NCBI GenBank assembly: GCA_017508505.1
Contig: JAFVYT010000055.1
Coordinates: 1 to 10,944 of the forward strand
Reading direction: 5' to 3'
DNA from: Clostridia bacterium
GTDB taxonomy: Bacteria > Bacillota_A > Clostridia > Oscillospirales > SIG627
DNA length: 10,944 bases
The position numbers were made by a program, and so were the translations under genes. The number at the start of each line of letters is the position of its first letter. The stretch's first letter is position 1. Shown one piece after another: positions 6,057 through 10,944 of the stretch. The notes beneath the pieces are model-generated. The model had not been told where the DNA came from, did no database searches, and worked only from the letters and a program-made list of their open reading frames with translations.

Positions 6057-8138
6057 TTAGCCGACAGTATAGGTACGGGTTACGACACCGTTCGCAACAG
6101 CATCGGTATAGCTTACAGCCCCTTCGTCGGACTCAACGCTCCAAGCAGGCTCGGTGCCTTCTGCGAAGGTCACGGCAAGGGTATCGGAAATCTTGATCGT
6201 GCCCTTGAAGGCCGTATTCGAAAGTTCAAGCTCACCGACAAAGACGGTGACTTCACCTGTCTTGTTGGCTTCGAGTGCATCATAAACGTCTTCATAGTAC
6301 ATACCGTTTGTATTTACGGTGCTATAATAGAAGTAGTTGTTACTGCTATAATTCGAAGCAACAGAGGCCTCAGCGTTGGCAGGCACTGTTTTCGAAACTA
6401 CGTAATACCCGTTTTCGTTGACACAAACAAAGCCATTGTTGGCGCCCTTAGCGGTGCCAATGACGAACTTGTCGCTGTTCAGTGCAGAGCCCATCAAATT
6501 GGAAAGGTTCTTGAAGGTGCCGCCGGCAACCATCGTGTAAGCAGAAGAGTCAACAGACATCTGCAGACTCCCGTTGAAGGTACCGCCATGGAACTGGTTC
6601 TGAGAGCGGTTGGTATAGATGGTGCCGTTAAACTCGCCACCGTAGAACTGGAAGTAAGGTGCAGACGCGCCGGTATAGCCAGCGCCGGGAAGGAAGAGAC
6701 CACTGCCTCCCTGCTTTACAACATAAGAAGCATTGAAAACACCGCCATAGAATCTGGTAATCGGGCGGTCTTTAGCGGGAGCGCCGCTACTCGGCTTAAT
6801 GTGGCTAACGATGGTTTTTCCTTTAGCGGTGATACCGCCGGGATTGGTAGCGTCGGCCTTGATGTCCAAAGCATAGCTGGCAGAGCTTCTTCCCTTTACT
6901 ACGTACTGAATCACGTCCTTACCGGACGCCGCAGTCATAGTGTATGTGCCCAAATCAAGAATGTGGTACTCGGTAGAGTTGAGCTTGATCACATCCGTCA
7001 GGGTCACATCATTCAAGAGGGTAAGAGTTGTACCGTTTTTCCAATTTTCAATTGCCTCGTCAATGGTGTGGTATTCTACAGAACCAACCATTGCAGCCCA
7101 GGGGATGTAGCTTACGGAAAAGGGGCTGAAGGTAGCGGTTCCAAAGCTGACAATACCGGTATTTCTATCGTAATCATAGCTCGTAACAGCGGTACCTGCG
7201 TGGAGAACCTCTTTGATATCCAAGTTTTTGCCAACGTTGATGCTAACCGTATACACGGTTCCGTCGTTCTCGACCTTAACACCGTCTCTCATAAGATCGA
7301 TATCATAGGAAACGGTGGTCTTGCCGTCAGTGGTCTTCAGATGCTTGTTATCCACGTTAAGATAGTAGTCACCGGGGATGGCGGTGTCAGGGACCTTTAC
7401 AGTAACGTCACCTGCAACAAGGGATCCACCCTCGTTTCCGATCTCCTTATAATCGGCGATGGGATAGGTTGCATCCTCGTCATACTCATTGCCGAAGGAA
7501 TCAGACTCATAAGCCATCTGAGCGGCAAACACGTTTACTCCAAGGGTAATCTGAGGAACCTTCTCGCCGTTGTGGTTTGCTTCGTTACCAACGGTCTCGG
7601 GCATGTACACGACCATCGCAAGATAAAGATCCTGCGCATCCGCAAGCATTGTACCTTCCTTGGCATAGCCTTCAGAGATCTTCTTGGACTCGGAAAGGGC
7701 GTCTACTGCCTCTTGACGGGTTGCGTATGCTGCGGTCTCGCCGTTTACGTTCTCCACAACGCCAAAATTGATGTAGTCGGACAGCTTGAACTCCTCTCCG
7801 GCAGCATTGACACCGGGAGTCTCACGCTGAATGTTCACACCGAGCTGATACTTGAATGCAAGCGAGCCTGCATTGATCAATCTCAGATAAACAACCTCAG
7901 TGTAGCCGGGCTCCCAAAGAGCTTCATCATCAAGAAGCTCGCTGGAACCGTGAACACTTTTCCACGAGGTTCCGTTCCAATACTCAAGCTCCATATCGAG
8001 ATTGCCGGCCTTGATGATATTATTCGCGCTTGTCACGCTATCGGTAAACCACGCGAAGGTGGTGCCGATCAGCATCGAGCAGGACAAAAGCAAGCTCAAA
8101 AGGCTGAACAGAAGGGATCTTTTGGTATTGCGCTTCAT
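6057..8138 (-). CDS. Large exported protein with SipW-dependent signal, TasA/camelysin-like domain and beta-rich repeats
   Basis: A 693-residue secreted protein. The N-terminus is a SipW-type signal: basic MKRNTKR, hydrophobic core, then GTTFAWFTDSVTSANN (25-40), with probable cleavage after A29 as in TasA/CalY. A TasA-like beta-sandwich follows (IIKAGNLDMELEYWNG at 41-56, ALWEPGYTEVVYLRLINAGSLA, to about residue 210). Residues about 240-345 form another beta domain (ending TATFSPFSVSYIPWAA). From about 350 a segment VEYHTIDEAIENW...LTLLNDVTL introduces a beta-helix-like region with four GG-x-F-N/K rungs (465, 500, 518, 539). No LPXTG or C-terminal membrane anchor is seen. ATG 8138 is chosen because it begins the signal and has GGAGG ten bases upstream; an in-frame ATG at 8213 would place 25 non-signal residues before it and lies at the predicted transcript start. 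A surface or matrix role is inferred. Its G+C looks lower than that of its neighbours. No sipW gene lies in the window. Confidence 0.85.
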   Translation of the reverse strand: MKRNTKRSLLFSLLSLLLSCSMLIGTTFAWFTDSVTSANNIIKAGNLDMELEYWNGTSWKSVHGSSELLDDEALWEPGYTEVVYLRLINAGSLAFKYQLGVNIQRETPGVNAAGEEFKLSDYINFGVVENVNGETAAYATRQEAVDALSESKKISEGYAKEGTMLADAQDLYLAMVVYMPETVGNEANHNGEKVPQITLGVNVFAAQMAYESDSFGNEYDEDATYPIADYKEIGNEGGSLVAGDVTVKVPDTAIPGDYYLNVDNKHLKTTDGKTTVSYDIDLMRDGVKVENDGTVYTVSINVGKNLDIKEVLHAGTAVTSYDYDRNTGIVSFGTATFSPFSVSYIPWAAMVGSVEYHTIDEAIENWKNGTTLTLLNDVTLTDVIKLNSTEYHILDLGTYTMTAASGKDVIQYVVKGRSSASYALDIKADATNPGGITAKGKTIVSHIKPSSGAPAKDRPITRFYGGVFNASYVVKQGGSGLFLPGAGYTGASAPYFQFYGGEFNGTIYTNRSQNQFHGGTFNGSLQMSVDSSAYTMVAGGTFKNLSNLMGSALNSDKFVIGTAKGANNGFVCVNENGYYVVSKTVPANAEASVASNYSSNNYFYYSTVNTNGMYYEDVYDALEANKTGEVTVFVGELELSNTAFKGTIKISDTLAVTFAEGTEPAWSVESDEGAVSYTDAVANGVVTRTYTVG

Positions 8139-8217
8139 AGTAGTCGTTCCTCCCGAAAAAATGGAAAGTAGATCCTCGCTCCCTTCAAAAAAGACAAAGG
8201 GGCAAGTTTGCAAAGGT

Positions 8218-8246
8218 AGTATACACTACGAATCTCGATTTTTCAA
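8218..8246 (-). promoter_or_regulatory. Strong sigma-A promoter of the SipW-type protein gene
   Basis: On the minus strand: -35 TTGAAA (8241-8246), 17-bp spacer, -10 TATACT (8218-8223). Directly upstream (8247-8285) is an A/T-tract region like an UP element. Transcription should start near 8211, giving a leader of about 70 bases before ATG 8138. In the gap up to thiC (8314) I see no GC-rich terminator hairpin, so some read-through from the thi operon is possible. Confidence 0.85.
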
Positions 8247-8314
8247 GTATTTTTTGTGAATATTTTTTATTATTTTTACTTTTTCCTCGATTTTTCTCTT
8301 CTTCCCTCTCCGTT

Positions 8315-9619
8315 CTACAGAATATCGACGTACTCTCCGCTCAGGGCCTTATTCATGCTTCTGACCGCGCAGAACTTGCCGCACATCGAACAGGTGTCCT
8401 CGTGCTCGGGCTTGCGCTCGTCACGGATGCGCTTTGCCGTTTCGGGATCCAGCGCACACGCCCACTGCTCCTCCCAATCGAGCCTGCGACGGGCATCGGC
8501 CATACGGTCGTCAAGGTCTCTTGCGCGGGGGATTTTCTTTGCAATATCCGCGGCGTGGGCCGCGATCTTAGAGGCGATAATGCCCTGCTTTACGTCGTCT
8601 AAGTTGGGAAGCGCCAGATGCTCGGCGGGAGTAACGTAGCAAAGGAAGGCGGCCCCCGAAGCGGCGGCGATTGCGCCTCCGATGGCAGAGGTGATGTGAT
8701 CGTACCCGGGAGCAATATCGGTAACGATGGGGCCGAGCACGTAGAAGGGCGCGCCCATACAAAGGGTTTCCTGCAGCTTCATATTGGCCTCGATCTGATC
8801 CATCGGCATATGCCCGGGGCCTTCCACCATCACCTGCACGTCCTTTTCCCACGCCCGCTTCGTCAGCTCCCCGAGGCGGACGAGCTCCTCGATCTGACAC
8901 ACGTCGCTCCCATCCGCAAGGCAGCCGGGGCGGCAAGCGTCACCGAGAGAGATCGTCACGTCGTACTCTCGGCAGATATTCAGAATTTCATCAAAGTGCT
9001 CATAGAAGGGGTTTTCCTCCCCCGTCATACACATCCAGGCAAAAACGAGAGAGCCGCCCCGAGAGACAAGGTTCATCCTTCTCTTGTGCTTACGGATCTG
9101 CTCGATCGTTTTACGGGTAATCCCGCAATGGAGGGTGACAAAGTCCACGCCGTCCTCGGCGTGCAGGCGAACTACGTCAATAAAATCCTTTGCGGTCAGG
9201 GTCGCAAGGTCCCGCTGATAATGGATCACACTGTCGTATACGGGAACCGTACCGATTATAGCGGGACATTCCCGTACAAGCCTTTGGCGAAAGGGCTGCG
9301 TATTCCCGTGGCTGGAGAGATCCATCATGGCCTCCGCGCCCATATTTACGGCTGCCATAACTTTTTCCATCTCGATATCGTAATCCTTGCAGTCCCGTGA
9401 AACGCCGAGGTTGACGTTGATCTTGGTGCGGAGCATAGAGCCCACACCGTTGGGCTCTATGCAGGTGTGCAGGCGATTGGCGCAGATGGCAACCTGACCT
9501 TTTGCAACAAGGTCACGAATTTCTTCCTCTGTTCTGTATTCCTTTGCGGCAACTGCCTTCATTTCGGGTGTGATGATGCCCTGTCTTGCGGCATCCATTT
9601 GTGTCGTATAGCTTCTCAT
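8315..9619 (-). CDS. thiC: Phosphomethylpyrimidine synthase ThiC
   Basis: This radical-SAM enzyme converts aminoimidazole ribotide to HMP phosphate, the pyrimidine part of thiamin. The 434 residues match the short clostridial/archaeal form, which lacks the long N-terminal domain of the E. coli enzyme. Recognisable segments are [17 protein letters not shown] (58-74), [59 protein letters not shown] and [23 protein letters not shown]. The C-terminal iron-sulfur cysteines are in CSMCGKFC (410-417), spaced C-X2-C-X3-C, one residue tighter than the textbook C-X2-C-X4-C. ATG 9619 has an AAGGAAGGGG purine run upstream. It is 25 bp downstream of thiD and last of the thi genes here. Confidence 0.97.
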   Translation of the reverse strand: MRSYTTQMDAARQGIITPEMKAVAAKEYRTEEEIRDLVAKGQVAICANRLHTCIEPNGVGSMLRTKINVNLGVSRDCKDYDIEMEKVMAAVNMGAEAMMDLSSHGNTQPFRQRLVRECPAIIGTVPVYDSVIHYQRDLATLTAKDFIDVVRLHAEDGVDFVTLHCGITRKTIEQIRKHKRRMNLVSRGGSLVFAWMCMTGEENPFYEHFDEILNICREYDVTISLGDACRPGCLADGSDVCQIEELVRLGELTKRAWEKDVQVMVEGPGHMPMDQIEANMKLQETLCMGAPFYVLGPIVTDIAPGYDHITSAIGGAIAAASGAAFLCYVTPAEHLALPNLDDVKQGIIASKIAAHAADIAKKIPRARDLDDRMADARRRLDWEEQWACALDPETAKRIRDERKPEHEDTCSMCGKFCAVRSMNKALSGEYVDIL

Positions 9620-9644
9620 TGTAGCCCCTTCCTTTCAAGCACAT

Positions 9645-10448
9645 TTATTTGGCAAAATGACTGTTAAGATCAAACGCGTGGTTCATCGGCCCGGAGCCCT
9701 GTCCAAGGTCAAGCATCGCAGCAAGTGCGCCCGAGATATAATCCTTTGCTCTTTGTACGGAAGTCTCAAGGTCATATCCTTTGGCAAGCCCCGCAGCAAT
9801 GGCTGACGAGAGCGTACAGCCCGTGCCGTGGGTGTTGGGATTGTCGATGCGTTTTCCAAAAAACCACTTGCAGCTTCCCTTCTCGTATAAAAGGTCGTTG
9901 GCATCGCTCACGCTATGACCGCCCTTTAACAGAACCGAGCACTCGTATACTTCACCGATGAGCCTTGCGGCTTCGAGCATATCGTCCCGATTCCGGATCT
10001 TCCTTCCCGACAGCACCTCTGCCTCGGGGATGTTAGGTGTTACGAGAGTCGCAAGCGGAATCAATTCATTTTTGAGTACGTCGATGGCGTCCTCCCGGAT
10101 CAGCCTTGCTCCGCTTGTGGCAACCATGACGGGATCCACCACTACGTTTTTTGCCTTGTGAAAATTCAGTCTTTCCGCAATGGTTCTGATCAGCTCTGCC
10201 GAGCTTACCATACCGATTTTCACGGCATCAGGACGGATGTCCTCAAACACCGCGTCGATCTGCTGTGCCAAGAATTCGGGAGTTGCTTCTTGTACTCCCC
10301 TTACGCCGGTGGTGTTCTGTGCCGTCAGTGCCGTAATCACACTCATGGCATAAACACCGTTAAGCGTCATCGTTTTCAAATCTGCTTGAATCCCAGCGCC
10401 TCCGCTGCAATCGCTTCCCGCAACGGTCAATGCTGTTTTCATTTTCAT
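9645..10448 (-). CDS. thiD: Hydroxymethylpyrimidine/phosphomethylpyrimidine kinase ThiD
   Basis: ThiD phosphorylates HMP and then HMP phosphate to HMP diphosphate, the substrate that ThiE joins to the thiazole. The 267 residues are the normal length. Ribokinase-fold motifs seen: TVAGSDCSGGAGIQADLKT (8-26), YAMSVITALTAQNTTGV (33-49), DPVMVATSG (105-113), VTPNIPEAEVLSG (136-148), VLLKGGH (172-178), and the anion-hole/catalytic NTHGTGCTLSSA (205-216). The start is ATG 10448, with AAGGAG six bases upstream. The frame stays open farther upstream, to 10616, but that stretch runs through the gap and into the end of thiE and has no family match. It lies 77 bp after thiE and 25 bp before thiC, so the three are probably one transcript. 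Confidence 0.97.
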   Translation of the reverse strand: MKMKTALTVAGSDCSGGAGIQADLKTMTLNGVYAMSVITALTAQNTTGVRGVQEATPEFLAQQIDAVFEDIRPDAVKIGMVSSAELIRTIAERLNFHKAKNVVVDPVMVATSGARLIREDAIDVLKNELIPLATLVTPNIPEAEVLSGRKIRNRDDMLEAARLIGEVYECSVLLKGGHSVSDANDLLYEKGSCKWFFGKRIDNPNTHGTGCTLSSAIAAGLAKGYDLETSVQRAKDYISGALAAMLDLGQGSGPMNHAFDLNSHFAK

Positions 10449-10525
10449 AGAATACTCCTTTCTTTTTTCAGCATCGTTTTCTATAGCGGCGTAAGGTGGT
10501 GCCCCCAATCTGCCGCTTTTTTCCC

Positions 10526-10944
10526 TTAGATCAGCCCGAGCTCTCTTGCTCTTGCCCTCAATTCCTCTGCCGCCGTCCTCGGATCGGGGGCCTTCATAAT
10601 GGCAGAGACCACGCAAATTCCCGCAATGGGGATGCCTGAAAGAATATCAATATTGTCCTTGTTCAGACCGCCGATGGCGTTTGCGGGAATCGGGACCGCA
10701 TTGCAAATGTCCCGAAGGGTATCGGTGGAGGTCAGAACGGTCTTGACCTTGGTCGTGGTGGGATAAATTGCGCCTACACCAAGATAATCAGCGCCCTGTT
10801 CGTAGGCATCCTTTGCCCAAGGAACGGTTTTGGCTGTTGCGCCAACGATCTTATCATCGCCCATCAGTTTTCTTGCGGTTGCAATCGGCATATCCTCTGC
10901 CCCCACGTGGACCCCCTCCGCATCAATGGCAAGAGCAACGTCCA
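10526..10944 (-). CDS. thiE: Thiamine-phosphate synthase ThiE, partial (start beyond right edge)
   Basis: ThiE couples HMP diphosphate with hydroxyethylthiazole phosphate to give thiamin phosphate. The 138 visible residues are the C-terminal two-thirds of the enzyme, a TIM-barrel. Motifs: DVALAIDAEGVHVGAEDMP (visible residues 1-19), GATAKT, ADYLGVGAIYPTTTKV with the pyrophosphate-site PT-TK, PIPANAIGGLNKDN, and GICVVSAIMKAPDP. The stop codon is at 10526-10528. The N-terminus and promoter are outside the window. Being upstream of thiD and thiC, it is part of a thiamin operon that may start with thiM or a TPP riboswitch, which cannot be seen here. Confidence 0.96.
   Translation of the reverse strand, partial: DVALAIDAEGVHVGAEDMPIATARKLMGDDKIVGATAKTVPWAKDAYEQGADYLGVGAIYPTTTKVKTVLTSTDTLRDICNAVPIPANAIGGLNKDNIDILSGIPIAGICVVSAIMKAPDPRTAAEELRARARELGLI

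Noticed and set aside
6588..8171. Long plus-strand open reading frame opposite the SipW-type protein gene
   Set aside because: The minus strand has promoter, ribosome site, signal peptide and terminator in the right order; the plus-strand product has no recognisable domain.
8247..8314. Terminator after thiC
   Set aside because: The stretch is A/T-rich with no GC stem; it looks like an UP-type element of the next promoter.
10485..10517. The thiE-thiD stem-loop as a transcription terminator
   Set aside because: The stem is short with a long loop, and no T tract follows it on the minus strand.
10449..10616. A 56-residue N-terminal extension of ThiD
   Set aside because: It overlaps the end of thiE, has no match to ThiD, and a proper ribosome site precedes ATG 10448.

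Overview
The window looks like chromosomal DNA of a Gram-positive, Clostridia-type anaerobe, probably an uncultured gut member with fairly high G+C. This rests on the strong AGGAGG-type ribosome sites, a DUF1836 regulator, a SipW-type (TasA-like) secretion signal of the kind common in gut Clostridia, a short clostridial-style ThiC, and a YuaF/FloT-like gene pair. Every gene I can support lies on the minus strand, so the region reads from right to left. I see no tRNA, rRNA, CRISPR array, insertion sequence or integrase.

In the order of transcription: (1) 10944-8315 is the tail of a thiamin-biosynthesis operon, thiE (cut by the window edge), thiD and thiC. It supplies both halves of thiamin phosphate and their coupling; its promoter and any TPP riboswitch lie off the right edge. 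(2) 8246-5997 is a single-gene unit: a strong promoter, a 693-residue exported protein with a SipW-dependent signal, a TasA/camelysin-like domain and a repetitive beta-rich C-terminus, then a clear intrinsic terminator. (3) 5974-4596 is a GH28-like (polygalacturonase-fold) enzyme with its own very good promoter and no signal peptide. (4) 4538-1831 is a hydrolase cluster: an SGNH/DUF4886-like lipoprotein, an alpha/beta hydrolase broken by a one-base frameshift, and an alkaline-phosphatase-superfamily protein, closed by a perfect 10-bp-stem terminator. (5) 1803-1 is a membrane-stress or membrane-organisation operon: a DUF1836 MerR-like regulator, an NfeD/YuaF-like membrane protein with an acidic repeat, and the N-terminal part of a flotillin. 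It is driven by a consensus TTGACA-17-TAGAAT promoter whose spacer holds a palindrome.

Most of the window is ordinary, compactly organised chromosome. Points worth a second look are the DUF1836-flotillin linkage with a possible operator inside the promoter spacer, the hexanucleotide repeat coding for an Asp-rich linker in the NfeD protein, the GH28 protein that keeps its catalytic Asp residues but lacks the GHG histidine motif, the frameshifted esterase, and the large SipW-type exported protein with GG-x-F-N repeats. I did not find a convincing new multi-gene system; the DUF1836/NfeD/flotillin cassette is the nearest candidate for something not well described.
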